From: a virus
Strand: one strand, 5' to 3'
DNA: 53,469 nucleotides
IMG/VR virus record: IMGVR_UViG_3300017528_000255
Span: 1 to 53,469 of that record
The translations under genes and the position numbers were made by a program. The notes beneath the pieces are model-generated. The model saw nothing but the letters and a program-made list of their open reading frames with translations. It made no database searches and was not told the origin of the DNA. Positions 41,423 to 49,003 of this stretch are shown in pieces. The first letter of the stretch is position 1, and each line of letters begins with the position of its first letter.

Positions 41423-42672
41423 GGGCGCCGATCACCGGGTCGAAGATTCACCGGATCTGGAAGTGCCCGGCGAGCGCCGTGCTGCCCCAGATCGACAGCG
41501 AGGACTCGAGTCCCGCGGCCCGGCGGGGCCAGGAGATCCACGCCTATCTCGAGCGCGTGCACCTGGTGGGTCCCGAGGTCGCGCTCGGCGAGTGCAGCGA
41601 TCCGACGCTCACCCCGCTGCTCCGGGCGCTCGATCTCGACCTGTTGCCGGTCGGCCTGGCGACCGAGGTCGCGTATGCCTGGAACTGGCAGACCCGGACC
41701 GCGCGCGAGCTCGGCCGAAACCTCGGCCGTGCGTACACCACCGCGACCACGCCGCCCGATCCGATCACGGAGATCGCGATCACGGTTGACGTCGTCGGGG
41801 CCAAGCCGAGCCAGAACATCGGCTACGTCGGCGACTACAAGACGGGCCACGGCAAGCTCCCCGCGCCCGACCGATTCGGTCAGCTGCTCCTGGGGGCGTT
41901 GTGCGCGCGGGCGGTGTACGGGCTCGACGAGTGCGTAGTCGAGCTCCTGCACATCCACAGCGACGGCGACCACCACGCCAATCGCCGCACCGTCGACAGC
42001 TGGGATCTCGACGCGTTCGCCGAGGAGCTATATGGCGCGATGACCCTCGTGTCCCACTGGGAAGCCGAGTACACGGCGGGCCGCGGGGTCGACGCGCACG
42101 AGGGCTCGCATTGCGGGTACTGCCCCGCCTACAACCAATGCCCGGCGAAGACCGCGCTGATCCGCCAGCTCCCGGGCGAGCTCGCCGCGCTCGGGGTGGG
42201 GGCGGCGACGGAGATCGGTGGCCCCCTGGTGATCGGGCCGGGCGCGATCAACGTGCGCAACGCGGCCGACGTGTGGATGCTGCTTGAGCGGCTGTCCGAC
42301 GTGATCGATCGGGCCAAGGCCGAGATCTGCGGCATGGCCGCGTTCGAGGCGATCCCTCTGCCCGATGGCCGGGTGATCGGGCGGCTACAGACCGAGCGGC
42401 GTGCGATCGATGGCCGCGTGGGCGCCGAGGTGCTCGAGGAGCGCTATGGGCGGGCGACGCGGGACAAGTACGTCGAGCTCAAGCTGTCGCTGTCCGCGGT
42501 CCAGCAGGCCGTGGTGGCCAATCTCAAGCCGGGCGAGAAATGCCAGACCCGCAAGGGCGATGGCGTGATGGATCGCGTGCTCGCCGAGATCGAGCGGCGC
42601 GGCGGAATCGGGATCAACTCGACCGACTCGGTGAAGCCGCACGTCCCGAAGAAGCGGCTCAAGAGCGCGTAG
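41419..42672 (+). CDS. DUF2800/RecB-family exonuclease with Cas4-like Fe-S motif
   Basis: A 417-residue protein of the PD-(D/E)XK superfamily. The N-terminal GSKIHRIWKCPASAVLPQ with RRGQEIHAYLE gives motif I. The active site reads IGYVGDYKTGHGK with an upstream Asp in ITVDVVG. A later HCGYCPAYNQCP is the C-terminal cysteine cluster of a Fe-S-stabilised (Cas4/AddB-like) nuclease. It probably processes ends for the annealing protein encoded three genes upstream. Length is typical for DUF2800. Confidence 0.85.
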   Translation: MRAPITGSKIHRIWKCPASAVLPQIDSEDSSPAARRGQEIHAYLERVHLVGPEVALGECSDPTLTPLLRALDLDLLPVGLATEVAYAWNWQTRTARELGRNLGRAYTTATTPPDPITEIAITVDVVGAKPSQNIGYVGDYKTGHGKLPAPDRFGQLLLGALCARAVYGLDECVVELLHIHSDGDHHANRRTVDSWDLDAFAEELYGAMTLVSHWEAEYTAGRGVDAHEGSHCGYCPAYNQCPAKTALIRQLPGELAALGVGAATEIGGPLVIGPGAINVRNAADVWMLLERLSDVIDRAKAEICGMAAFEAIPLPDGRVIGRLQTERRAIDGRVGAEVLEERYGRATRDKYVELKLSLSAVQQAVVANLKPGEKCQTRKGDGVMDRVLAEIERRGGIGINSTDSVKPHVPKKRLKSA

Positions 42673-42673
42673 G

Positions 42674-42928
42674 TCAGTCCGGCTTACCGCCCGCGCGCCG
42701 GGCGTTAGCGACGATCTCCGCGGTCGCGTGCTCCAACAGGAGCGCGACCGCGGCCGGCGCGATCCCGAGCTCGACGGCGGTCAAAATCAGCTCCTCCGCG
42801 GTCATGGGCAGCTGCACCGTCGGCTCGCCGCCGCGTGGAATGTACCCATAACGGCGGAGCTGCGCGGTCTCGTCGACGTTGAACGCGACGAGATAGCGCA
42901 CGATGTACTCACCGCCGAGGATTTTCAT
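42674..42928 (-). CDS. Small hypothetical protein (84 residues)
   Basis: Last gene of the leftward operon, ending one base after the opposing nuclease stop. ATG at 42928 overlaps the upstream stop. A short strand part (YIVRYLVAFNVDETAQL) precedes a helical C-terminus (TAEELILTAVELGIAPAAV). No terminator is evident between the converging operons. Confidence 0.5.
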   Translation of the reverse strand: MKILGGEYIVRYLVAFNVDETAQLRRYGYIPRGGEPTVQLPMTAEELILTAVELGIAPAAVALLLEHATAEIVANARRAGGKPD

Positions 42929-43179
42929 CACCGCACCTCCGGGTCCGGTCGGGGATCGAGCGTTATGGCAACTGGCGTGCCCGTCGCCAGCTCGCGCCAG
43001 GCCCCGGCGTCATCGAAGAACACCACGATTCGCTCGTAGGGGACGGGCCATCCGGGCACCAGGATCGCGCGCCCCAGGACAAGGCACAGCCCGCGCCCGG
43101 CTGCATGCGCCACCGCCGCGGGTACGTTCGGCGCGCCCGCGACGGAGACCACCACGCGAGCGCCGACGGGGAAGTTCAT
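42928..43179 (-). CDS. FPEGAR-family small protein, copy 1 (83 residues)
   Basis: ATG at 43179, preceded by GGAGG, begins MNFPVGARVVVSV. The C-terminal part reads FDDAGAWRELATGTPVAITLD. Together with the two upstream neighbours it is one of at least four similar proteins in a row (shared MNFPxGAR start, GAWxE core, TGxPVxITL end). Expected fold is a small all-strand barrel. It is not recognisable as a named family. Confidence 0.65.
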   Translation of the reverse strand: MNFPVGARVVVSVAGAPNVPAAVAHAAGRGLCLVLGRAILVPGWPVPYERIVVFFDDAGAWRELATGTPVAITLDPRPDPEVR

Positions 43180-43415
43180 CGGGCCTCCGGTTCAAGACTG
43201 ATGTCAACTGGACGGCCGGTCCATAGCTCATACCAGGCCCCACTACGTCCACGAAGGAAGATCAGCACCAGATCGTGACCATCGAGCGGCAGGACATCGA
43301 GCGCATCGACCAGCACCGCCATCACCGTGTCATCGGGCGAGGCGCGAAGCACCTTGGCAGGAACAGCGGCCAAGCCGACGGAGACCCGCGCCCGAGCGCC
43401 CTCGGGGAAGTTCAC
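43176..43415 (-). CDS. FPEGAR-family small protein, copy 2 (79 residues)
   Basis: GTG at 43415 with GGAGG upstream; start reads (V)NFPEGARARVSVGL, end reads SGAWYELWTGRPVDISLEP. It overlaps copy 1 by four bases. Strand-rich with a short helix in the middle. A close paralogue of copies 1 and 3. Confidence 0.65.
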   Translation of the reverse strand: MNFPEGARARVSVGLAAVPAKVLRASPDDTVMAVLVDALDVLPLDGHDLVLIFLRGRSGAWYELWTGRPVDISLEPEAR

Positions 43416-43666
43416 AGGGCCTCCGCAGCGTCAAGCGTGATGTTGACGGCCGTCCCGGTGACGAATTCGCGATACGCACCATTGCGATCGACAAACACCG
43501 CGATGACCCACGGGGAAATCCCCTGCATCCCGGGCAGCGGTAGCGGCGCGGCAAACTGAAACCCGCAGGCCGGCTGCCCGATCACCCTGCACCACACCAC
43601 GAGCGCGGGCAGGCTCGTTCCGTCAGGCAGGGTGACCAGCACCCGGGCGCCCTCGGGGAAGTTCAC
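43412..43666 (-). CDS. FPEGAR-family small protein, copy 3 (84 residues)
   Basis: GTG at 43666; the conserved start (V)NFPEGARVLVTLPDGTSLP and end NGAYREFVTGTAVNITLD match copies 1 and 2. A CGFQF in the middle replaces the varied loop of the others. The start was chosen by alignment with its paralogues, trimming 12 residues of open frame. Confidence 0.65.
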   Translation of the reverse strand: MNFPEGARVLVTLPDGTSLPALVVWCRVIGQPACGFQFAAPLPLPGMQGISPWVIAVFVDRNGAYREFVTGTAVNITLDAAEAL

Positions 43667-43845
43667 GGCGTGCCCCCGCCGGCACGTCGCGCGGCGTCCC
43701 ATTCGTCGAGCTCCTCGATCAAGGCCGCAAGGTGACTCTCGAGCGCGGCGCGTTCGGTGGCCGACAGGCCGGGACGCGAGAGCTCTTGTTGGTAGCGAAC
43801 GATCCAGCGCGCGGTAATCCGGCGCTGCGCCTCGCTCTCGATCAT
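43663..43845 (-). CDS. Small helical protein (60 residues)
   Basis: ATG at 43845 overlaps the previous stop. The protein is fully helical with RAALESHLAALIEELDEW, and ends in a Gly-rich tail. It has no similarity to its FPEGAR neighbours. No family recognised. Confidence 0.5.
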   Translation of the reverse strand: MIESEAQRRITARWIVRYQQELSRPGLSATERAALESHLAALIEELDEWDAARRAGGGTP

Positions 43846-44060
43846 CGCCTGGCCGCGCTCACCCCGCCGCCGAGGTGCTCGAGGTGGTTCACGTGCTCGG
43901 TGATCGCGAACGTGACGTCACGCCGCGCGGCCATCTGACCCTTGGCCGTGCCGCGCGCGATCACCTTGCCCGCCCCGGGTCCGGCTGTCACGACCCACGT
44001 GACCGTTCCGTCGGTGTTGCGGGCGATAAGCCATGACGTATTGCCCTTTTCGATGATCAT
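43842..44060 (-). CDS. Small hypothetical protein (72 residues)
   Basis: ATG at 44060 overlaps the upstream stop. Strand-rich start (NTSWLIARNTDGTVTWVVT), then GKVIARGTAKGQMAARRD and a His/Glu-rich end. The double strand hairpin recalls small beta-rich phage proteins. No family recognised. Confidence 0.5.
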   Translation of the reverse strand: MIIEKGNTSWLIARNTDGTVTWVVTAGPGAGKVIARGTAKGQMAARRDVTFAITEHVNHLEHLGGGVSAARR

Positions 44061-44428
44061 GATTTGACCCCTGCAAGTTTGTTGAACAGCTCGACGCGAC
44101 GCTCAAGCTCGAAACCCGCCTGGCGCAGCGTCGCGGCGCCTGCGTAGTCGGTGCAGTCGCACACGCCGAAGCGATGCCCCATGATGCCGAGCATCATGCA
44201 CTCGCGATGCACCACGAGCATCGAGCCCGCCAAAAACTCCCCGAGATCGCCGGCAACGATCGACTCTGCGCACCATGCGCACGGGGCGCCGATCGGCGTC
44301 GGTCGGAAGGTCGCCCGATCGGCGCGCGGGATCCCGGTCCAGTCGCCAAAGATGGGATTGGTGTAGGACAGCTCGAGGAGGTACTCGAGTTCCTCGGTCT
44401 CGATACACTCGCCCTTGTCGGCGGTCAC
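44057..44428 (-). CDS. Cysteine-rich small protein (123 residues)
   Basis: GTG at 44428 overlaps the upstream stop. Residues about 54-105 show CAWCAES, then HRECMM and GVCDC: two CxxC-like pairs with His, a candidate treble-clef or ribbon fold. N-terminal region is acidic. Function unknown. Confidence 0.5.
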   Translation of the reverse strand: MTADKGECIETEELEYLLELSYTNPIFGDWTGIPRADRATFRPTPIGAPCAWCAESIVAGDLGEFLAGSMLVVHRECMMLGIMGHRFGVCDCTDYAGAATLRQAGFELERRVELFNKLAGVKS

Positions 44429-44901
44429 CGGAACCTCAGCGCGACGGGAGCGCCCGTCAGGATCTCGATCCACGTTCCATCATCGTTCTGGTAGATCGGC
44501 AACATGCCCACCGCGGCGGTCGCCGGGAGCTCGACGGTGGCATCGAACGCCAGCGCCAGCGATCGGCCGTTGTCGCTGCGCAGCGCGATCACCGCCGGGA
44601 TCTCCCGGCCACCGACCGTGAGCAGCACGCGAAACCCCTTGCCCGGATTCTTGCGCCGCTCGTCGACGAAGTGACAGAGCTCAGTCGCGACCAGGATCCG
44701 GCGCTCGGGCGCAACCCAGCCCGCGAAGGTCAGGCGATCGGCCGGGTCAAGGGTGTGGCGGGCGAGGTGATCGAGCACCCCGAGGATCAGGTGGAGGCGC
44801 TCGCACAGAGGCGCGGGATTGTCGACGTCCCACGGCAGGCCCTCCAGGGCGGTCAGCAGCGCGTCTTGACCATGCGCGGACAGTCGCAGCGGGTCGAGCA
44901 T
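44425..44901 (-). CDS. FPEGAR-like protein with N-terminal extension, copy 4 (158 residues)
   Basis: ATG at 44901 overlaps the upstream stop. The last ~75 residues (GFRVLLTVGGREIPAVI ... DDGTWIEILTGAPVALRF) follow the same pattern as copies 1-3, although the FPEGAR start is replaced by PGKGFR. The first ~80 residues form a separate helical domain (LHLILGVLDHLARHTLD). It may be the ancestral full-length member. Confidence 0.6.
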   Translation of the reverse strand: MLDPLRLSAHGQDALLTALEGLPWDVDNPAPLCERLHLILGVLDHLARHTLDPADRLTFAGWVAPERRILVATELCHFVDERRKNPGKGFRVLLTVGGREIPAVIALRSDNGRSLALAFDATVELPATAAVGMLPIYQNDDGTWIEILTGAPVALRFR

Positions 44902-45833
44902 CACAGCACCGAATCCTTGTCCGCGGCCAGCGCCTTGCGGCCCTCGTCGGTGATCTCGAATACGCCCGGCTCGACGGTGCGCGCGTGCTTGTGGGCGACG
45001 CGCACCAGGAGGCGACGGCGGGCGGCGTCGCGCGAGATCTTCATCGCGCTCGCGAGGCTCTCGACGCCAAGCCGCCCGCCGTCGGCGACCGCGAGCGCGG
45101 CCAGCGCGTCACGACCCGCGAGCCAGGAGCGGAGAAAGGCGGTCTCCATGAGCGTCTCGGGGGCCGTGCGCGGGGCCGCCCCGTTCTGCTTGTGGCCGTT
45201 CTGCTCGCTTCGGGGCGAAGGCTTGCGGCGGATCACGGCAGGCGGCGCGGATGGCGCCACGACCGGCGCCGGGGGCGCGGGTTCGTAGTCCTCGACGACG
45301 GGCGAATCCTTGTCGGCGGCTAGCGCCCTGCGGCCAGCAGGTGTGATCTCGAACAGGGCGGTAGCTTGGTCGATGAGGCGCAAGTGGCCATGCTGTCTAC
45401 GGACCTTGCACCTCCACATCGCGGCGCTGCGAGCGAGCTTGAGGCGGGCCGCGATCCGTTCCAGCGCGAGCCGCCCGCCAGGGCTGCCGACGAGCAGCGC
45501 CAGCACCTCCTTCCCCGTGTTCCAGCTTTTGAATCCCTCTTGAGAGTTCGGCGTCGCCCGCTTGCGCGGCGGCCTCTGCCGGCCGAGCTCCGGGTCCTTG
45601 AATGGCCTCCCCTTCTTCTTGGGCGACGCGGGCGACGCGGGCGACGCGGGCGACGCCGTCGCTGGGGCAGGCGGCCCCGCGTCGCCACAGGCGGTCAAAA
45701 GGGCCTGATAGGCAGTGCCCAGCGTGGGCAATGCAGGGAAGGTATCGCGCAGCTCAGCAATTTCCTGAGTTAGCTCTCGCAGCCTCGGGCGCACCCCCGC
45801 GAGTGCGTACTGCCGCAATTTGTCTCTGTCCAT
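44901..45833 (-). CDS. Protein with duplicated winged-helix-like domains
   Basis: A 310-residue protein starting at ATG 45833, preceded by GGGAGG. Two similar ~75-residue domains occupy about residues 100-175 and 230-308; both contain GGRLxxExxAxxxKxxRxAA-type helices and end with FEITxxGRRALAADKDS or FEITDEGRKALAADKDS. A coiled-coil start and an Ala/Pro-rich linker with repeated SPASPA dipeptides complete it. Duplicated DNA-binding domains fit a regulator of the downstream operon. An upstream GTG at 45893 is possible but lacks a binding site. Confidence 0.65.
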   Translation of the reverse strand: MDRDKLRQYALAGVRPRLRELTQEIAELRDTFPALPTLGTAYQALLTACGDAGPPAPATASPASPASPASPKKKGRPFKDPELGRQRPPRKRATPNSQEGFKSWNTGKEVLALLVGSPGGRLALERIAARLKLARSAAMWRCKVRRQHGHLRLIDQATALFEITPAGRRALAADKDSPVVEDYEPAPPAPVVAPSAPPAVIRRKPSPRSEQNGHKQNGAAPRTAPETLMETAFLRSWLAGRDALAALAVADGGRLGVESLASAMKISRDAARRRLLVRVAHKHARTVEPGVFEITDEGRKALAADKDSVL

Positions 45834-46102
45834 CCGGGCCTCCCGCTCGTCGACGAATACGCGGCGAGCTACCCAGAGAGCTAACCCCAACACGCTAGGA
45901 AAATCAAATTGCCAGCTCAGAGAAAAACCGCCGTACGTGCCGCGCTGTGCAGCAGTACGGCAATTTTTCTGTGAGCTGGCCAGCGCCTATCGAGACGCTA
46001 GAGCACAGAGGGCAATAGGTGGGCGCCGCCACGCCCCCGCCCGGGTCGGAACGTGTCGGCCCGAGAGCTTTACAGGCCCTGGTTCGCCCGGGCCGGACGC
46101 TA
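45834..46102. promoter_or_regulatory. Intergenic region between two leftward operons
   Basis: About 270 bases without a gene. It contains the large dyad at 45911-45980 described separately. A promoter for the gene at 45833 probably lies between 45840 and 45910, but I could not assign boxes with confidence. Confidence 0.45.
45911..45980 (-). terminator. Nested dyad / likely terminator of the right-arm operon
   Basis: Outer arms 45911-45927 and 45964-45980 pair in 16 of 17 positions; inner arms GCCGTAC (45930-45936) and GTACGGC (45955-45961) pair perfectly. On the minus strand GTACGGCGG is followed by TTTTTCTC, and on the plus strand GTACGGCAA by TTTTTCT, so both strands read like a terminator. 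The inner arms carry the same GTAC core as the repeat region at 1-162. Confidence 0.6.
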
Positions 46103-46429
46103 TCACACGTGATAGAGCAGCTGTAGACCGTACACGCCGCTCTCGGTCTCGCAGACCACGAACGACACGCGCGCGCCGCTCGATAGCGTCAGAACCGGAT
46201 CGCACACGGTGTGACCACGCCCGTCGGGAAACGGGTGCAGATCGAGCCCGACGATCGTGTGACCGACGAGGAGCGCCGCGAGCTCGACGGGGCGGGTCAC
46301 CACGCCGCCGCGCTGACACCAGCACTCGCACTCGGGCACGAGGCACGGGCGAACGCGCCGGAACCCGTGGCCGCGGGCGCAGCGCGCGCACAAGAGCGGC
46401 GATTCACCCTCGGGCGGTGAGCGGTTCAT
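46103..46429 (-). CDS. Zinc-ribbon-like small protein (108 residues)
   Basis: ATG at 46429 overlaps the upstream stop. The first 45 residues hold CARC then PCLVPECECWCQRG, a dense cysteine cluster typical of metal ribbons. The second half is strand-rich (VVGLDLHPFPDGRGHTV) and may be a small barrel. No named family. Confidence 0.5.
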   Translation of the reverse strand: MNRSPPEGESPLLCARCARGHGFRRVRPCLVPECECWCQRGGVVTRPVELAALLVGHTIVGLDLHPFPDGRGHTVCDPVLTLSSGARVSFVVCETESGVYGLQLLYHV

Positions 46430-46620
46430 GGCTTGGCCTTTCCGCGTGCGGTGTCGATCAGGTCGGCCAAGTGGTGCAACTGATCCCACGGAATCGATAG
46501 CGACCCGGCAATCCGATCGTGATGGTTGTGGAGATGGATCGTGGCGAACATGCGCAGCGAGTCGACCTCGACCGTCACATTGCCCGATCTATTGCGCTGT
46601 ACTGGCCTCATCGCCTTCAC
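46426..46620 (-). CDS. Small hypothetical protein (64 residues)
   Basis: Start GTG at 46620 (another GTG three bases earlier, ATG at 46611). The protein reads strand-rich NVTVEVDSLRMFATIHLHN then IPWDQLHHLADLIDTARG. No family recognised. Stop overlaps the next ATG. Confidence 0.5.
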   Translation of the reverse strand: MKAMRPVQRNRSGNVTVEVDSLRMFATIHLHNHHDRIAGSLSIPWDQLHHLADLIDTARGKAKP

Positions 46621-46625
46621 CACGG

Positions 46626-46979
46626 CTAGATCTCCACCGGGGGCAGGGACGAGATACACGCGTCTTGACACTTGTCCGCGCCGACGAGTGCCGCCACGCG
46701 CTTGATTGCGCCCACCACGTACTCGCCCGCCTCGAGCACGACGCCCGCGCGGCGGTTGCGCTCGCCTTCCCATTGCGTGTCGTGGCCGCCGTAGACGATG
46801 GTGCGCCCGTCAGCATGCTGGCGGACCTTGAGCCACCACACGCGGGTCGCGTCGCTGTAATTGCGCTCCGCGTACCAGGTCGATTGTGCGATGACGGGCC
46901 AATCTGCGTCGCGGATCCGGACCGGCGCCGCGTCGGTGAGGGTGATGGTTCGTGATTTGGATTCTTCTGTGGTTGCCAT
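46626..46979 (-). CDS. Small hypothetical protein (117 residues)
   Basis: ATG at 46979 after a conserved leader (CAGGATACGACA type). The centre DWPVIAQSTWYAERNYSD with VWWLKVRQHADGRTIVYG resembles small phage proteins of DUF-type with aromatic patches. C-terminus is strand/helix with two Cys. Function unknown. Confidence 0.5.
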   Translation of the reverse strand: MATTEESKSRTITLTDAAPVRIRDADWPVIAQSTWYAERNYSDATRVWWLKVRQHADGRTIVYGGHDTQWEGERNRRAGVVLEAGEYVVGAIKRVAALVGADKCQDACISSLPPVEI

Positions 46980-47011
46980 TGTCGTATCCTGTCCTGTCTG
47001 TGGTTGTTGCG
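46980..47011 (-). promoter_or_regulatory. Leader module, gene 46626-46979
   Basis: On the minus strand CAGGACAGGATACGAC precedes the ATG; AGGA-type binding site with the C/A-rich upstream common to this arm. Confidence 0.6.
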
Positions 47012-47020
47012 TCGGTCAGT

Positions 47021-47037
47021 GCACCGGGGACCGGTGC
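47021..47037 (-). other. Hairpin GCACCGG-GGA-CCGGTGC
   Basis: Perfect 7-bp stem with a three-base loop between two genes. A shorter copy with the same ACCGGGGACCGGT core is at 50941-50953. Both lie after a stop codon and before a leader module. Confidence 0.6.
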
Positions 47038-47062
47038 AGCCGATGGGCGCAACGCCCGGGGG

Positions 47063-47374
47063 TCATCCGTACTTGACGCCTTCGAAGCATGCGAGCTGTA
47101 CCAGCACGTCGGCGGTGGTCGCGTCGCCGTCGCCGGCCATCAAGTCGGCGAAGTGTTTGGGCGCCTTGTGGGCCATCTGCGACAGCGCTCGGGGCCAGTC
47201 GTCGGCCCCGATGCTGTGGCAGGTGCCCGTTTCGCTTTCGACGAAGCCGACGCACAGCGGGTGCACGGGATCTCGCTTGACCCGGTGGCACCAGTTGCGC
47301 ATCACGCCGCTCTCGATCGCGTCGGCGATGGTGTCGGCGATGAGCTGGTTCGAGACCGCGATGGTGACGATCAC
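47063..47374 (-). CDS. Small hypothetical protein (103 residues)
   Basis: ATG at 47374 overlaps the upstream stop. Helical start (SNQLIADTIADAIESG), then a central Cys/His-containing part (HPLCVGFVES and GTCHSIG). Unknown. Confidence 0.5.
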   Translation of the reverse strand: MIVTIAVSNQLIADTIADAIESGVMRNWCHRVKRDPVHPLCVGFVESETGTCHSIGADDWPRALSQMAHKAPKHFADLMAGDGDATTADVLVQLACFEGVKYG

Positions 47375-47730
47375 GGGGTCGCCTTCCTGCTCTGCATTAG
47401 GCCGCGCACCTTGCGGTCATGCTCGTTCAGCGCGGCCATGCACACGAGCGCCTCGACTTCGGTGCATGTCGCGATCGTATGCCAGTGATCGGCGATGGCC
47501 GGGTGTAGCCGTTCCACGTGCCACGAGTCGAGCACTTGCCGGAGTCGGTAGCGCGGCGGCTCGGGCATTCGGTAGCGCGTGTATTCCGGCGCGGGTTCGA
47601 TGGTGCGCTCGATGGTACCCTCGCGACACATCCCGACGAGGACGCGCGTGAACTGGTGCTTCACGACGGCCGGCGACCCGTAGGAGGCAAGCGTCGAGTT
47701 AACGAGGTCGCGCAACTGGCCGTTGGTCAT
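47371..47730 (-). CDS. Small hypothetical protein (119 residues)
   Basis: ATG at 47730 with GGAGATCG upstream inside the previous gene's end. The N-terminus GQLRDLVNSTLASYGSPAVV has a helix-turn-helix look, followed by basic and aromatic segments. It may bind DNA, but no family is certain. Confidence 0.5.
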   Translation of the reverse strand: MTNGQLRDLVNSTLASYGSPAVVKHQFTRVLVGMCREGTIERTIEPAPEYTRYRMPEPPRYRLRQVLDSWHVERLHPAIADHWHTIATCTEVEALVCMAALNEHDRKVRGLMQSRKATP

Positions 47731-47732
47731 GG

Positions 47733-47930
47733 CTACACGATCTCCTGATCGTCGCCGGTGATGACGGCCTCGACGACGCCCGCGGCGTTGCTCGCGCCGA
47801 TGAGGTAGCCGCGACCGACGATAGAGAATGCGTAGTCGATGCCGTACTCCCGAAACAGCGCGTTGCGTAGGGACTCGATAGCCTCAGCAACGGGGCGTGT
47901 GGTGGGGTGTCCGGGGCGTGCGGTGGTCAT
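47733..47930 (-). CDS. Small hypothetical protein (65 residues)
   Basis: ATG at 47930 immediately after a 44-base leader identical to that of the gene at 48295-48525. Helix (VAEAIESLRNALFREYGID) followed by strands (AFSIVGRGYLIGASN). Unknown. Confidence 0.55.
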   Translation of the reverse strand: MTTARPGHPTTRPVAEAIESLRNALFREYGIDYAFSIVGRGYLIGASNAAGVVEAVITGDDQEIV

Positions 47931-47974
47931 GGTCTGTATCCTGTCCTGTGGTGTGAGTAGGTTGAAAGATGGGA
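47922..47974 (-). repeat. 53-bp direct repeat, copy 1 (leader and start codon)
   Basis: Identical to 48517-48569. The repeat covers the start codon, the AGGACAGGATACAGACC binding-site region and the C/A-rich leader. Duplicated control modules allow copy-paste of genes between them. Confidence 0.9.
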
Positions 47975-47989
47975 GATGGTGACGGGCAG

Positions 47990-48298
47990 CTAGGAGCATT
48001 CGCAATCGTCGCCCGCTTCATCGACGCCATCGGTGCATTCGTCGCCCCGGTCGTCCTCGCAGACCTCGGGCACGTGCACCTTGCGGACGGGCGGGGCCTT
48101 GACCCGCGGTGGCGCGACCACGACCGGGGCGTCCGGGTCAGCGTGGCCGATCTCGCCGAATTCCTCCCACCACGGGGCGGGGCCGTCGTGCTCGCCCAAG
48201 AACGCATCGTCCGAGGGGTCGTCCTCGATGAGCGCGAGCGTGGGGCTGTGCAGCGACAGCACGAGCGACAGCACGCGGGCCGCGAGCGAGGCGATCAC
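47990..48298 (-). CDS. Small acidic protein with hydrophobic start (102 residues)
   Basis: GTG at 48298 overlaps the upstream stop. The first 25 residues are hydrophobic (ASLAARVLSLVLSLHSP), followed by strongly acidic segments and a Cys-containing end (GDDCECS). A membrane anchor or signal-like start is possible. Unknown. Confidence 0.5.
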   Translation of the reverse strand: MIASLAARVLSLVLSLHSPTLALIEDDPSDDAFLGEHDGPAPWWEEFGEIGHADPDAPVVVAPPRVKAPPVRKVHVPEVCEDDRGDECTDGVDEAGDDCECS

Positions 48299-48525
48299 GA
48301 GCGCACCTGGGTGAGCATGTAGTACTGTCCGCCCTGGCCTGTGATTGTCTCGGTGGGGCTGCGTACGCGCTTGTACTTGTCGCCCTCGCAGTGCGCCGCA
48401 CGGCCAAAGCCGCCGTAGGCTACTTCGGTGTGTTGCCCCTGGTTCCGGGCGGGGACGTCGAAGCGGACGCCCTCGGGAACCTGCGATGCGGGGATTCGGA
48501 TGTACTCGTACTTGGTGGTGGTCAT
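48295..48525 (-). CDS. Small hypothetical protein (76 residues)
   Basis: ATG at 48525, the second gene with the 53-bp leader. Strand-rich protein ending QGGQYYMLTQVRS. Unknown function. Confidence 0.55.
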   Translation of the reverse strand: MTTTKYEYIRIPASQVPEGVRFDVPARNQGQHTEVAYGGFGRAAHCEGDKYKRVRSPTETITGQGGQYYMLTQVRS

Positions 48526-48569
48526 GGTCTGTATCCTGTCCTGTGGTGTGAGTAGGTTGAAAGATGGGA
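48517..48569 (-). repeat. 53-bp direct repeat, copy 2 (leader and start codon)
   Basis: Identical to 47922-47974, 595 bases away. The two genes it precedes share no obvious coding similarity beyond MTT at the start, so only the control module was duplicated or kept identical. Confidence 0.9.
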
Positions 48570-48625
48570 TTCGGTCCTTGCAACGGGCGACGGCGTCGCA
48601 CGCTCCAAGGGCCAAAGCCCGGCGT

Positions 48626-49003
48626 CTAGTCGCCGAGGGTCGCGAACTCGTGGCGCGAACCGTGGAGCTTCGTGCCGCAGCAGTCGCACGGGCGCGTCGA
48701 GAAATCGTGAATCCCGCGGCCGGTCTCGCTGTCGTTGTCGGGCACGAGGTGCGCACCGAGCCGCTCGAGTCCCGCGGTGATCTCGGCCTCGCGTCGGTCG
48801 GCCTCGGACCGTGGCCCGTGGCGATCGTCGGCCTCGGAGCGACAGTACGGGCACACGTGGGGCGCGCGGCCGGTACCCTCACGAGTGCAGGTCAGACAGC
48901 GCCAGTTGCTGCCGTAGTGGTAGTCAAGGCCGGTGAAGTCGCCGTTGACAGCGGCGATCAGGCAGTCCTCGCAGAGCAGGATACCGTCGCGGATGACCTT
49001 CAC
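48626..49003 (-). CDS. Multi-CxxC zinc-ribbon protein (125 residues)
   Basis: GTG at 49003 overlaps the upstream stop. Cysteine pairs CEDC, CLTC, CPYC and CDCC are spaced along the protein, two ribbons at least. No named family. Similar cysteine-rich small proteins occur at 3494-3994 and 46103-46429. Confidence 0.55.
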   Translation of the reverse strand: MKVIRDGILLCEDCLIAAVNGDFTGLDYHYGSNWRCLTCTREGTGRAPHVCPYCRSEADDRHGPRSEADRREAEITAGLERLGAHLVPDNDSETGRGIHDFSTRPCDCCGTKLHGSRHEFATLGD

